A DNA stretch of 64,000 nt from Phycisphaerales bacterium (GTDB lineage Bacteria; Planctomycetota; Phycisphaerae; Phycisphaerales; UBA1924): positions 41,532 to 105,531 of the forward strand of contig JAJDDI010000066.1 of NCBI GenBank assembly GCA_029260375.1, written 5' to 3'. This document shows positions 26,635 through 36,196 of the stretch, in pieces (the stretch's first letter is position 1; every line of letters begins with the position of its first letter). Below the pieces are notes generated by a model. That model worked only from the letters and a program-made list of their open reading frames with translations. It was not told the origin of the DNA and made no database searches. Both the position numbers and the translations under genes were made by a program.

Positions 26635-27273
26635 TCACCCGAAGACCGCGTGCAGCACGACGATGTACCCGTTGGTGAATGCCTCCTCGCGCAGGAACTG
26701 CACGGGGCGCCCGGGTGAGCCGATGAACGGGCGCAGCATCCACGCGAGCTGGGTCCCCACGAGCGCATACAGGGCGAGCCAGAGCAGCAGCATCGATGCC
26801 CGGCGTGTTCCGGGCACACGCCACGAGGCGCGGGCGCCCGCCAGCATGGCGAGAAAGAACACCGCCCCGTTGATCAGCACCGCCGCCCGGTGCGAGTCGG
26901 TCGCCGTGTAGAACAGGGCGACGACCGGACCGAGCGAGGCCAGCGAGATCGAGACGATCGCCTGCGCGTGCAGCACGCGCCCGATCGATCCGCCGAACTC
27001 CCGCCGCAGCCCGCTGACCAGGTGGATGACGTAGTACGCGGGCAGGCACAGCGCGGTCGTGCCCATCACGAGCAGCGGCATCTTGACCCCGGAGTACACC
27101 GCCAGGGGGAGGCGTTCCGGCGTGTTGACGCTGAACAACCCCACGCACAGGCCGTACACCGGCGCGAAGATCAGCACCAGGCGGGCGGCCCTCCACCAGG
27201 CCCACCCCCGCTCACCGCCCAGGGCACGGGTGGCGCGGAGCGCCTCGTCGATGTCTCGCGGGATCGCGCTCAT
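26635..27273 (-). CDS. Membrane protein, paralogue of next gene
   Basis: A 212-residue membrane protein with five to six helices and no recognised domain. Its C-terminal part (LAWMLRPFIGSPGRPVQFLREEAF) and its VKMPLL helix are shared with the adjacent upstream gene (MGWVLRPFIGAPGRPFELLRS, VKVPLL), so the two are paralogues from a tandem duplication. Its ATG overlaps the stop of that gene (ATGA), showing translational coupling and a probable hetero-oligomer. Function unknown. It ends four bases from the convergent moxR stop. Confidence 0.75.
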   Translation of the reverse strand: MSAIPRDIDEALRATRALGGERGWAWWRAARLVLIFAPVYGLCVGLFSVNTPERLPLAVYSGVKMPLLVMGTTALCLPAYYVIHLVSGLRREFGGSIGRVLHAQAIVSISLASLGPVVALFYTATDSHRAAVLINGAVFFLAMLAGARASWRVPGTRRASMLLLWLALYALVGTQLAWMLRPFIGSPGRPVQFLREEAFTNGYIVVLHAVFG

Positions 27274-28013
27274 CCTCCGCCCATGATCGGGCTGGTGACC
27301 AGGCGCCAGATCGCCTCAAACACGTGGCTCTGCGTGCTGCGGAGCAGCTCGAACGGACGCCCGGGCGCGCCGATGAACGGACGCAGCACCCATCCCATCT
27401 GCAGACCCACGATCCCGAACAGCCCGACCCACACCCGGCTCGTTGTCAACGCGATATCACCAGAACTCGCGTCCGGGGTCGAGACGCCCGCAAGGTCATC
27501 CGGCGCGGGCGGGCTCGCGCTCACCGCGCGGAGCGCCTTGAGCAAAAACACACACCCGATCACCCCGCTGAGCCCGAGCAGGCCCACGTTGAGAAGGACG
27601 GTGAATACGTAGCTCTCGGTGGAGACCGTGAAGAACGCAAGGATCGGCCCGAGCGACGCGGCCACCGCCAGGATGACCGTGATCGACCCGACCAGAAGCC
27701 GCAGCGTTGCCACAAACCCCAGACGCGACCCGAGCAACGCGTTGAACACGTACAGCGACGGGAACGTCACGATCAGCGTGAGCAGGAACAGGAGCGGGAC
27801 CTTTACCATGGAGGCGAGCATCTGGGCGCCCGCCAGTTCGGCGCCGTTGCGCACGCTGAACCAGCCCATGAAAAACCCATAGAGCCCGCCGAGCACGACG
27901 GCCGCGGGGACCATCCGCCGGAGCTGCAGCCCGTTCGTCTCGCGGGCCCCGAGCTCGGGGCCCGTGTGCCGTCCGCGCAGGAGCTCATCGATCGCGCCGA
28001 GCCATCCGAGCAT
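27270..28013 (-). CDS. Membrane protein, first of paralogous pair
   Basis: A 247-residue membrane protein with about six helices, coupled to its shorter paralogue downstream. Common features are GLYGFFMGWFSV (against YGLCVGLFSV), a VKVPLL motif, a GP-containing helix (LGPILAFFTVSTES against LGPVVALFYTATDS) and the LRPFIG(A/S)PGRP motif near the end. The cytoplasmic loop at about 160-180 is proline- and acid-rich and absent in the paralogue. Function unknown. A perfect six-base stem with a CACA loop (28061-28076) lies upstream. Confidence 0.75.
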   Translation of the reverse strand: MLGWLGAIDELLRGRHTGPELGARETNGLQLRRMVPAAVVLGGLYGFFMGWFSVRNGAELAGAQMLASMVKVPLLFLLTLIVTFPSLYVFNALLGSRLGFVATLRLLVGSITVILAVAASLGPILAFFTVSTESYVFTVLLNVGLLGLSGVIGCVFLLKALRAVSASPPAPDDLAGVSTPDASSGDIALTTSRVWVGLFGIVGLQMGWVLRPFIGAPGRPFELLRSTQSHVFEAIWRLVTSPIMGGG

Positions 28014-28268
28014 GGGACGCCCTTTCCGTTGTTGGACGTGGTGACACAGAGACCATCAACGCCCGGCACACCGGGCATCGTGTGAAGAGAAGATCGCCTG
28101 AATACGATCGTGTGTGATCGTGCGTTCGCCTTACTTTCTCAATTGTGGCTCGGCGCCCCGGCCTCGCCCCGCCTCCCGCCGTGCCGGGCGCGTAGACTTC
28201 TCGGCCATCTGGCGGACCCGCAGATGAACCGCGCCGCCCGGCTCAACGCCCGCCACAACGCAGGCCCT

Positions 28269-30071
28269 ATGCGCGCCACACATACACAACACCGATTCAC
28301 GGCTCACGCGCTGCTCACGCTCATCGTGTGCTCGCTTGTCCTGCCAACACCCTGCCTCGCCCAGCGGGCCCGACGCTCGGCGCGATCTCCGATCGTCCTG
28401 ACGAGCGATCGCGTGGACGCCTCCCCCGGTCGCCGCCTGCTGATCCCGGTCGTGTCGGCGGTCGGCGCCGGGGCTCCCGCCCAGCTCGAAGCGCGCCTGG
28501 ACGACGGACGCACCCTCGACGCGGAGCTCGTCAGGCTGCAGACGAGCGACCGACCCGACACGCTCCGCGGCGCCCCGAGCTGGCTGCCGCGGGCGCGCCA
28601 GTGGTTCGCCATGGCGCCCGGGGATCCGCGCATCGATCTCAACACGCCCGGCTCCTGGTTCGTCCTGCTCCACCCACCCGAGGACAGCGCCGGGCAGGGA
28701 CTCTGGATCGGCGGGCGACGCGTGGACATCGCCTGGCTGCCAGACCCCTACACGCTCCGCGAGACGGGCGACCCGCTCGAGGCCTGGTCGCCCTGGGCCA
28801 GCCCCTCGCCCGAGCCCTGGCGCGCCGACGCGGGCTTCCGCTCGCTCATCGAGGAAGACCGCCTCTCCCCGGCGCGCCAGTGGCGGTGGAAGCTCGCCGT
28901 CGGCCAGCTCGCCCCCACCGAGCCCTTCGGCGGGCATGGCGCCCCCGCGCCCATCGACTCGCCCGACGAGCTCCAGCGCGCTCTGACGCGGGCGCCCCTG
29001 GCCGACCGGGCGCTGCGGGCGTTCAGCGAACAGCTTGAGGCGCGATGGCAGGTCGCGCTCGCCTCCCTGCACCGCGCCGACCCGACAACCGCCCGGCGCG
29101 TGCGCGCCCGCCTCGCCGGGGCGGCGGACCTCTCGCCCGGGCCGATCGTCCCGATCTTCGCCCCACTGGACACGTTCACTGATGACCTGCTCGATGATCT
29201 GCTCGACCCGCGCGAGACCGACGCCCAGCGCAGCGCGATCGCCCGCGCCTGGCTCGGAGCCCAGCCCCGCGCCGTCGCGTGGGTGATCGACGACGCCGGG
29301 CGGTCCGACGCCCTGACCGACGCGGCCCGCCCGACCATCGGCATCGTCTCGCTCCCCGACGACGACCAGCCCCGGGCCCTCAACCTCGGCGGCGCGGCGC
29401 AGCGGGTGACCGTCGAGTCCGTCCCCCCCCGCATCGCGGCCGGCGCCAGACCCGACATGGACCCCCAGACCGGCACAGGCGTGGTCGGCGTCAACGTCGA
29501 ACTCGGCGCCTGGAGCACGAGCCTTGGCGTCGCCTCGGGCGCGCTCCCCGTCACGCCCCCCGGGCTCACCATCGGGCCCCTGCGCCGCGCGTGGAGCATG
29601 GAATCGTGGCGCGACGGGCGTCTCGACATCGACGCGTCGGCGCCCAGCGACTCGCTGTGCGCCGCGATGCTGCACCGCGCGGGCGCCGACTGGCGCCTGT
29701 ACGTCGAGTGCAAGCTCCCACCCGGCTCATCGCCCAGCGGCGAGCTCGTCCGCGTCTGGATCGGCCCGTTCTCCGCGCCCTCGAGCGTGCTGGCTGTCAC
29801 CAGCGACGGGCGCGTGAACCCCGAGCTGGGCGGCTCCGGGCCGGCATGGACCGACGTCGGGCTCGGCGATGACCGGTGGTCCTTCGATCTGGACCTGCCC
29901 GCCGGCGCGGTCGGCGCCAACGGCGTGCTCCGCCTGGCGATCGAGCACATCGACACTTTCGGCGAGCGCACCAGCGCCCCGCGCCGCATGCTCCCCTGGC
30001 AGCGCGAGCCCGGGCGCCTCGCGATCGACACCCGCGCGTGGGAAGCCCTGGGGCCCACGACGGAGCGCTAG
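28269..30071 (+). CDS. Large exported protein of unknown function
   Basis: A protein of about 600 residues. The start at 28269 is chosen because it gives a standard signal peptide (HALLTLIVCSLVLPTPCLAQ); an in-frame ATG at 28224 would add a non-typical leader, and no ribosome-binding site decides between them. The mature protein is rich in D, R, P and A and has beta-rich segments such as RLYVECKLPPGSSPSGELVRVWIGPF and a carbohydrate-binding-like DDRWSFDLDLP near the end. No catalytic signature is recognised. It is probably periplasmic. It is convergent with the alkaline phosphatase gene, overlapping it by 4 bases at the stops. Confidence 0.65.
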   Translation: MRATHTQHRFTAHALLTLIVCSLVLPTPCLAQRARRSARSPIVLTSDRVDASPGRRLLIPVVSAVGAGAPAQLEARLDDGRTLDAELVRLQTSDRPDTLRGAPSWLPRARQWFAMAPGDPRIDLNTPGSWFVLLHPPEDSAGQGLWIGGRRVDIAWLPDPYTLRETGDPLEAWSPWASPSPEPWRADAGFRSLIEEDRLSPARQWRWKLAVGQLAPTEPFGGHGAPAPIDSPDELQRALTRAPLADRALRAFSEQLEARWQVALASLHRADPTTARRVRARLAGAADLSPGPIVPIFAPLDTFTDDLLDDLLDPRETDAQRSAIARAWLGAQPRAVAWVIDDAGRSDALTDAARPTIGIVSLPDDDQPRALNLGGAAQRVTVESVPPRIAAGARPDMDPQTGTGVVGVNVELGAWSTSLGVASGALPVTPPGLTIGPLRRAWSMESWRDGRLDIDASAPSDSLCAAMLHRAGADWRLYVECKLPPGSSPSGELVRVWIGPFSAPSSVLAVTSDGRVNPELGGSGPAWTDVGLGDDRWSFDLDLPAGAVGANGVLRLAIEHIDTFGERTSAPRRMLPWQREPGRLAIDTRAWEALGPTTER

Positions 30072-31480
30072 ACCCCCGCCCGCGTCGGGGCCAGGTCCAG
30101 CGACTCAACAACGAGCCGGTGCAGGTCGATGTTGTCGATCACCGGGCCCAATCGATCGCTCCCGGGCCCGATCGCCGTCACCTCGACCAGGTCGGCCGTG
30201 TGGTTCGGGCTCAGGAACGCGACGCCAAAGGCGTTCGACAGCACCGCGCCCAGCACGGGACCGAAGCCCGAGACCGCCCGGAACCCGTCGGCGCGCTCCC
30301 GATCGACGAAACAGCGGTACAGCCAGGCGTGGTCCGCGTCGTCGAGCTCGACGCCCGTCGCCTGGTACACGAGCATGGGCAGCACGCCCATCATCGCCTC
30401 GCGCGAGCCGGCCGAGGCGAGCTGTGCCTGGATCCAGTCAAACGACTGGCGCCCATGGCTGAGAAGCTCGATGCCGCGCTCGCCCTTGTCGCCGTACAGC
30501 GTCAGCCCCGGGTTGGCGTTGCCGTGGTCCGTGGTGACGATCAGCAGCGTGTCGTCGCGCGCCGACACAAACCCGATCGCGCTCTCCAGAGCATCATCGA
30601 ACGCGAGCTGATCGCGGACCAGCGAGACCGCGTCGTTGGCGTGGGCCGCGTGATCGACGCGCCCGCCCTCGACCTGCAGCACGAACCCGTCCGGCGCGCG
30701 CGCCAGGCGCCCCAGCGCCGCCTCGGTCATCTCGCGCAGGCCGGGCTCGGTGTCCGTGCGATCGGGCTCGTAGCTCATGTGCCCGTCCCGGAAGAGCCCC
30801 AGCAGCGGACCGTCGCCCGGCGCGGCCCGCAGCTCCGTTCGGTCCCGCACCACCGTCAGATCCTCACGCGCGAGCAGGTCCGCGGGCTTGAAGTGCCTGG
30901 CGCCGCCACCGAGGACGACGTCCACGCCCCGGTCGAGGATCTGGCGGGCGATCTCGTCCTCCTGCGAGCGGTCGGGGACGTTGGCGATGAACGACGCGGG
31001 CGTCGCGTGCGTCACGCGCGTCGTGGTGACCAGCCCGGTCGCCTTGCCCTGGTCGCGTGCGGTGACCAGCAGCGGGGTCGGGGCCGCGCCCGAGGGCTGC
31101 GTGTTGATCGATCCGTTGTTGACGTGCAGCCCGCACCCCCAAGCCGAGCCCGCGGCCGCCGAGTCGGTCACGAGTGAGTCGAGCGCGTGCGTCCGGCACA
31201 TCGCGCGCCGGGCGCCGTCGGCCTGCCACAGCCCAGCCCAGGCGGTGGTGCGCCCGTGCTGCTGACGCGAGACCATGTCCGCCAGCGTGAGCGTGCCCGT
31301 GCTCATCCCGTCGGAAACCATGAAAATCACGTTGAGAGCGCGCGAGCGTCGCGAGGGCCCCGGCGCCGGGAGTAGCCCCACGCTCGTCGTCGAGGCGCAC
31401 GCCCCGAGCGTCCCGGCGCTCGCCAGCGCGCCAATCCGCAGAAACCCACGGCGATTGATCAGTTTCGGGGGGTGGCTCAC
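30068..31480 (-). CDS. Alkaline phosphatase, Tat-exported lipoprotein
   Basis: A 470-residue phosphomonoesterase of the PhoA superfamily, giving phosphate in the periplasm. GTG 31480 is the start: AAGGAG lies seven bases upstream. The signal peptide INRRGFLRIGALASAGTLGAC has a twin arginine and ends in a lipobox cysteine. Metal and active-site residues are visible: VSDGMS (first Asp), VTDSAAAGSAW (Ser nucleophile), EGGRVDHAAHAND, VTTDHGN and ELLSHG. The ligand set is complete, so the enzyme should be active. Tat export suggests it is folded with metals before export. No pho-box-like sequence is evident. Confidence 0.9.
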   Translation of the reverse strand: MSHPPKLINRRGFLRIGALASAGTLGACASTTSVGLLPAPGPSRRSRALNVIFMVSDGMSTGTLTLADMVSRQQHGRTTAWAGLWQADGARRAMCRTHALDSLVTDSAAAGSAWGCGLHVNNGSINTQPSGAAPTPLLVTARDQGKATGLVTTTRVTHATPASFIANVPDRSQEDEIARQILDRGVDVVLGGGARHFKPADLLAREDLTVVRDRTELRAAPGDGPLLGLFRDGHMSYEPDRTDTEPGLREMTEAALGRLARAPDGFVLQVEGGRVDHAAHANDAVSLVRDQLAFDDALESAIGFVSARDDTLLIVTTDHGNANPGLTLYGDKGERGIELLSHGRQSFDWIQAQLASAGSREAMMGVLPMLVYQATGVELDDADHAWLYRCFVDRERADGFRAVSGFGPVLGAVLSNAFGVAFLSPNHTADLVEVTAIGPGSDRLGPVIDNIDLHRLVVESLDLAPTRAGV

Positions 31481-31533
31481 AGCGGTGCTCCTTGACGCGT
31501 CCGATGGTATCGCGCTCGGCCCGTGGGCGTGCG

Positions 31534-33480
31534 CTACACGCGCATGCGCCACGCGTACACGCCCCACTCAAGGATCAGCAGCACCGCCGCTCCCAGAACG
31601 AGCCAGTGCCAGATCTCCCGCGGGACGGGCGCCTCGCCCCGCCCCCGGGGCTCGATCTCCCGCCCGCCGATCTCGATCGTCCCGGGCGACGCGATCAGGC
31701 TCTCGTGAGGATCGAGCAGGTTCACGCAGACCGCGCCCCCCGGGGCGTTCTCGATCCGGTACACCCCCGCGCGTTCGAGCACGCCGAGATTGATCGGCTC
31801 CGAACCCCGGTGCGTCGCGGGGATCTCGACCTCCAGATCGGTCGGCCCGCTCAGGCGGAGGGCGCCCCGGGCGCCGGGCAGCGTGACCTGCGCGGGCTCG
31901 CCCGTGCGAAAGTGGACCGCGTCGTCGCCCGACCCTGTCCCGCTGAGCGACTCGACGGCGTTGGCCACGAAGATCGGGAACGAGAGTTGCAGGCCCCAGT
32001 TGGAACGGTTGAGCGCGAACGCGACGCCGATCCGCTCAACGCCCGTCGCCTCCGTCCGCCAGATCAGCCCGCCCCCCGTCGCGGTCGCCAGCGCCTCGCT
32101 GCGAACGCCCGACGCCGACGGGTCGGGCGTGAGCACGCGCTGGCGATCCACAATCAGCGTGTCCAGCGAGACATCCCGCAGCACCGGGTCCGCCCGCTTC
32201 CAGCTCACCACGCGCTCCGCGCCCGCTTCGGACGCCCGCTCAACCAGCCCGGGGAGGGGGACGCCGAAGCTCAGCGACGCGATGCCCGGGGCGGGCGAGC
32301 CCGCGCGGTCGAGCACGACCAGGTCGATCGCGCTCATGTCGCCGGTCAGGAACCGCGCGTAGTCCTCGGGCGCGACGACCCGCAACGAGCCCAGATCGAG
32401 TTCTTCTAGCACGTCCCGGAGGAAGCGATCTGGGGACGCGTCGGGCGCGACGACCAGCACCGTGGGCTTGGTCGGCGCCCGGATGACCAGCTGCGCGCCG
32501 TTGTCGCTTGCCAACGCGTCGTCACGCCCGATGCGAACTCGGACCACACCCCCCCGCGCCAGGCGAAGCTCGGCGGTGCTTGTCGCCCCTGCGGGCTGCT
32601 CGCCCGCGGCCTCGATCACCACCGGGCGGCGCTGGAGAGTCTCCCCGTCCACGCTGATCTCCAGCGTCGTCGCCGTGCGCTCGGGGCGGACCGACTGCAG
32701 CGCGACGAACACACGAACGAGCGTGGGGTCGGCGCCGTCCCGGCTCGCGCCCAGGCCCACGATGCCGACATTGTCGCGCCCACCGTCGGGCGCAGGCCCG
32801 ACGCGCTCGAAGCGGACCTGGGCCCCCGCCAGCGAGAGCGCGCTGCCCATCGCGCTCGAGCCGTCGGAGAGAACCACAACCAGGGGCGCCCGCTCGAGGA
32901 CTGCCTCGTCCGTGCCCGTCTCGATCAGCGACTCGACCAGGGCGAGCGCGACGCCGAGGCGCCCGGGCTGATCGGTCGGTTCGAGGCTGTCGAGGGCGCG
33001 CCCGATCTCGGCCCGCGATCGCGTGGGGGGCGTGATGACGCGCGCATCGTGCCCCAACGCGATCAGCGTCACGCTGGGGGCGCCCAGGCCCGAGAGCAGC
33101 TCGCCGGTCAGCTCACGCGCCCGCTCGACCGCCGCCTCGAAGCGTGATCGCTGACCGCCCGCATCGGTCGCGGACATCGACGCCGTCCGGTCGATGACGA
33201 CGAACACGCTCGAGCGAGCCGCGCTCTCGCCCATGACCGCCGGGCGCCCCAGCGCGCCCACCAGCAGCAGCAGGATCAGCACGTGCAGCAGGAGCAGCAG
33301 CGAGGGGCGCAGCCAGCGGAGCGGGACGTTGACCTGCAGGTCCCGAGTCGCCTGCTCCCAGAACATCGTCGAGCTGACCCGGACCGGTCGCCGGCGAAGC
33401 CTGAGCAGATAGAACGCCACCAGCGTGGGCAGCGCCAGGCCCAGCGCGACGATCGCCGACATCGGGGCCAGCAGCGTCAC
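31534..33480 (-). CDS. BatA/VWA-domain membrane protein
   Basis: A 648-residue membrane protein. The BatA-type N-terminus is LALPTLVAFYLLRLRRRPVRVSST, with a second helix near 58-78. A von Willebrand factor A domain begins at VFVVIDRTASMSATD (MIDAS DxTxS variant, about 92-106) with a further metal-site region at VVVLSDGSS. A central beta-rich segment and a C-terminal helix (LVLGAAVLLILEWGVYAW) follow. Such proteins partner MoxR ATPases; one is encoded at 25576. GTG at 33480 overlaps the stop of the RlmE gene, so the two are translationally coupled despite unrelated roles. Confidence 0.8.
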   Translation of the reverse strand: MTLLAPMSAIVALGLALPTLVAFYLLRLRRRPVRVSSTMFWEQATRDLQVNVPLRWLRPSLLLLLHVLILLLLVGALGRPAVMGESAARSSVFVVIDRTASMSATDAGGQRSRFEAAVERARELTGELLSGLGAPSVTLIALGHDARVITPPTRSRAEIGRALDSLEPTDQPGRLGVALALVESLIETGTDEAVLERAPLVVVLSDGSSAMGSALSLAGAQVRFERVGPAPDGGRDNVGIVGLGASRDGADPTLVRVFVALQSVRPERTATTLEISVDGETLQRRPVVIEAAGEQPAGATSTAELRLARGGVVRVRIGRDDALASDNGAQLVIRAPTKPTVLVVAPDASPDRFLRDVLEELDLGSLRVVAPEDYARFLTGDMSAIDLVVLDRAGSPAPGIASLSFGVPLPGLVERASEAGAERVVSWKRADPVLRDVSLDTLIVDRQRVLTPDPSASGVRSEALATATGGGLIWRTEATGVERIGVAFALNRSNWGLQLSFPIFVANAVESLSGTGSGDDAVHFRTGEPAQVTLPGARGALRLSGPTDLEVEIPATHRGSEPINLGVLERAGVYRIENAPGGAVCVNLLDPHESLIASPGTIEIGGREIEPRGRGEAPVPREIWHWLVLGAAVLLILEWGVYAWRMRV

Positions 33481-34073
33481 GCGCCCGGCCCCGAGTAGCC
33501 CTTGCCCACGACGTACGTCTCGCTCGAGACGTCACGCGAGGCGCGGGGCTTATAGCTCCTGGCCTCCCTGAACATCGTGCCCGTGAGCCGGACCAGGTCC
33601 TGGTGCGTCTCGCCCTCGAACACCTTCATCGCCAGGTTCCCGCCCGGGCGGAGCAGGTGGGGCAGACGCTCAAGGATCGCCTCGCAGAGGTGGACCGAGC
33701 GGAAGTGGTCGCCGTGCCCGCTCGTCGGAGGCGCCATGTCCGACACCACACAGTCGAACTTCCGACCGGACTCGCCCAGCAGGATCGCCGGGTCGATCGT
33801 GGTCAGATCGCCCCGGAGCACGTGCACGTTGGGCTCGAACCCATGATCGACCTCCTGCAGATCAATCCCCACGGCCACCCCCTGGGCGCCCACCAGCCTC
33901 CGGCACACCTGCAGCCACGACCCCGGGGCGCACCCCAGATCCAGCACCCGATCGCCCGTGCGGATGAGGCCTTTTTTCTCGTTGAGCTCGAGCAGCTTGT
34001 ACGCGGACCGGGCGAGGTACCCCTCCGCCTTGGCCCGCCTGAAGTATTCATCGTGCAAGACCCGGCGTGCCAT
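33477..34073 (-). CDS. rlmE: 23S rRNA 2'-O-methyltransferase RlmE/FtsJ
   Basis: A 198-residue SAM-dependent methyltransferase that modifies the A-loop of 23S rRNA. The K-D-K-E tetrad is complete: Lys in RSAYKLLELN, Asp in CVVSDMAPPTSG, Lys in NLAMKVFEG and Glu in DVSSETYVVGKG. The SAM-binding motif is VLDLGCAPGSWLQV. Length and order fit RlmE exactly. It is the first gene of a pair with the BatA-like gene (GTGA overlap). Confidence 0.93.
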   Translation of the reverse strand: MARRVLHDEYFRRAKAEGYLARSAYKLLELNEKKGLIRTGDRVLDLGCAPGSWLQVCRRLVGAQGVAVGIDLQEVDHGFEPNVHVLRGDLTTIDPAILLGESGRKFDCVVSDMAPPTSGHGDHFRSVHLCEAILERLPHLLRPGGNLAMKVFEGETHQDLVRLTGTMFREARSYKPRASRDVSSETYVVGKGYSGPGA

Positions 34074-34158
34074 CGGCTCAGGATAGGGGGCGCCCGCCAG
34101 ACTCGCCGATCAGGACCGCAAGAACGAACCGGAAGCCTCCGCCGCGCCCGGCGGGCCG

Positions 34159-34965
34159 CTATTCCGGCGCCTCCAGGGCGGGCGCCCTCGAAGCGTCGGT
34201 CAGCTTCCGCACCCCATCCACAAGCATCACCGTCCCCAGCACCAGGATGAACACCGCGAACGCCCGCTTGAGCGTCGCGGGCGACAGCCCGCTGGCGATC
34301 TTTGCGGCGAACGTGCTCGCCACAAAGCTGCCCACGATGAACGGCAGGATGATCATCGCGTCGAGCCCCTCGAACCCGTGCGCGATCAGCCCGCTGGCGC
34401 AGTTGATCGAGATCACCACCAGGGACGTCCCGATCGCGTGCTTCACGGGCAACCGCCCCACGAGCGTCAGCGCGGGCACGATCAGGAACCCCCCGCCCAC
34501 ACCCAGAAAGCCCGTGAGAAAGCCGACCGCGACCCCCGCGACCAGCAGCGGCGCCGAGCGGCGCAGCCAGCCCGCGTCCGGATCGGGCGTGGGATCGGGG
34601 CGAGCGCGTCCCGCGCTGCGGTACATCCGCACGCCCGCGAACAGGATCACCGCCGCCAGGCACAGCAGCAGCACGAACCCGGGAACTCGCGCCGAGAGCG
34701 TCGCCCCCAGGAACGCGCCAGCGAACCCGGTCACAGAAAACAGCCCCGCGGCGCCCGCCCGCACGCGCCCCTGCCTGGCGTGGATCACGCTCCCGTACAG
34801 GCTCGTCGCGCCTACGATCGCCAGCGCCAGCACGACCGACTGCTTCTCGCCGATGCCCAGCCCGTAGATCAGCGCCGGCAGCACCAGGATCGACCCGCCC
34901 GCGCCCAGCGCGCCCAGCGAGAGCCCCACGAGCCCGCCAAAGAACAATGACAGGGCGATGTCCAC
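34159..34965 (-). CDS. TSUP (TauE/SafE) family sulfite/organosulfonate exporter
   Basis: A 268-residue membrane protein with about eight helices and the internal duplication typical of TauE/SafE. The glycine-rich motifs GGLVGLSLGALGAGGSILVLPAL (10-32) and VGFLTGFLGVGGGFLIVPALTL (about 152-173) are the two repeats of the family signature. Members export sulfite, sulfonates or related C2 sulfur compounds. It starts at a GTG three bases after the cysteine desulfurase-family gene, so they form an operon; export of sulfite or another sulfur product from cysteine turnover is a plausible role. Confidence 0.85.
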   Translation of the reverse strand: MDIALSLFFGGLVGLSLGALGAGGSILVLPALIYGLGIGEKQSVVLALAIVGATSLYGSVIHARQGRVRAGAAGLFSVTGFAGAFLGATLSARVPGFVLLLCLAAVILFAGVRMYRSAGRARPDPTPDPDAGWLRRSAPLLVAGVAVGFLTGFLGVGGGFLIVPALTLVGRLPVKHAIGTSLVVISINCASGLIAHGFEGLDAMIILPFIVGSFVASTFAAKIASGLSPATLKRAFAVFILVLGTVMLVDGVRKLTDASRAPALEAPE

Positions 34966-34968
34966 GAC

Positions 34969-36129
34969 TCAGGCTTCGCCCGCGAGGCGCGCCACGCCCG
35001 CGATGGCCGCGTCGATCTCCGCCTCCGTGCTGAACGGGCCGGGGCTGAACCGCACCGTCCCGCCCAGCGGGTGGCTGCCGATCGCCTCGTGCGCCATCGG
35101 GGCGCAGTGAAACCCGGCCCGGCAGACGATCGCGTCGCGCTCGTTGAGCGCCGCCGACGCGTCCTTGGGCGCCACGCCCGCGATGTTGATCGAGACCGCC
35201 GCGGTCCGGTTGTTCATGTCGCGCCCGCCGTAGACCGTTACGCCGCGGATCGCGTCCAGGCCCGCGATCAACCGCTCGACCAGCGCGTGCTCCGCCTTGT
35301 TGACGTTCTCGACACCCCGCTCCAGCAGCCACTGGGCCCCCGCCGCGGCGCCCGCGATCGCCGGCAGGTTCAGCGTCCCCACCTCATAGTCCGCCGGCAC
35401 GTGCCCGGGCAGCCCGTGCTTGCCCGAGTCACCCCCCGTCCCCCCCTCGGCCATCGTCCGCAGCACCACGTCCTCCGCGACCCACAGCGCCCCGCAGCCC
35501 GTCGGCCCGAACAGGCCCTTGTGCCCCGCGATCGCCAGCATGTCCACGCCCAGGTCCATCACATCAATCGCCTTGATCCCCACCGCCTGCGCCCCGTCCA
35601 GCAAACACAGCGCCCCGTGCTCGTGCGCCAGGCGCACGATCTCCTTGCACGGCAGCAGCTCACCCGTGACGTTGCTCGCCATCATGCACGCAACGAGCTT
35701 CACGTTCTTGTCCCTGAGCGTCCGCTCGTAGAACGACAGATCAAACGGCTCGCCCGGCGCGTAGGGGACGACGACGAACTCGACCCCGCGCTCCGACGCG
35801 AGCTTGCGCACCGGGCGCGACACCGCGTGGTGTTCCAGCGAACTCATGACGATGCAGTCGCCCGCCTGCCAGTCGCGCCCCTGGATGCCAAGGTTGAGCG
35901 CGTACGTGCAGCCGGGCTGGAAAATCAGGCGCTTCGGGTTGGGCGCACCGATAAGCCCCGCGATCGACGCGCGCCCGGACTCGAGCAGATCGGGCGTGTC
36001 CTCGGACATCGCGCTCGAATGGCGCCTCGGGCTCCCGAACTCGCGCATGGCCTGGTCGGTCGCCTGATAGACGCACTCGGGCTTGGGCCAGGTCGTCGCC
36101 GCGTTGTTGAGATAGATCACGTCGCTCAT
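34969..36129 (-). CDS. Class V aminotransferase, cysteine desulfurase family
   Basis: A 386-residue PLP enzyme. The start ATG 36129 has GGAG seven bases upstream. It begins VIYLNNAATTWPKPECVY, the standard desulfurase opening. The PLP lysine is in LAIAGHKGLFGPTG, preceded by CLLDGAQAVGIKAIDV, and the active-site cysteine is in VCRAGFHCAPMAHEAIG. This matches the compact cysteine-desulfurase-like subgroup rather than SufS or IscS proper. It would release sulfur from cysteine or a related thiol. It is next to a TSUP exporter (3-base gap) and downstream of a gamma-glutamyltransferase gene. Confidence 0.85.
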   Translation of the reverse strand: MSDVIYLNNAATTWPKPECVYQATDQAMREFGSPRRHSSAMSEDTPDLLESGRASIAGLIGAPNPKRLIFQPGCTYALNLGIQGRDWQAGDCIVMSSLEHHAVSRPVRKLASERGVEFVVVPYAPGEPFDLSFYERTLRDKNVKLVACMMASNVTGELLPCKEIVRLAHEHGALCLLDGAQAVGIKAIDVMDLGVDMLAIAGHKGLFGPTGCGALWVAEDVVLRTMAEGGTGGDSGKHGLPGHVPADYEVGTLNLPAIAGAAAGAQWLLERGVENVNKAEHALVERLIAGLDAIRGVTVYGGRDMNNRTAAVSINIAGVAPKDASAALNERDAIVCRAGFHCAPMAHEAIGSHPLGGTVRFSPGPFSTEAEIDAAIAGVARLAGEA

Positions 36130-36196
36130 CGGTCGCTCCGCTTGGAAGGCGAGCGTAGCACGGCGCGGCCCACCCACGCCCATCGAAGACCCCATT

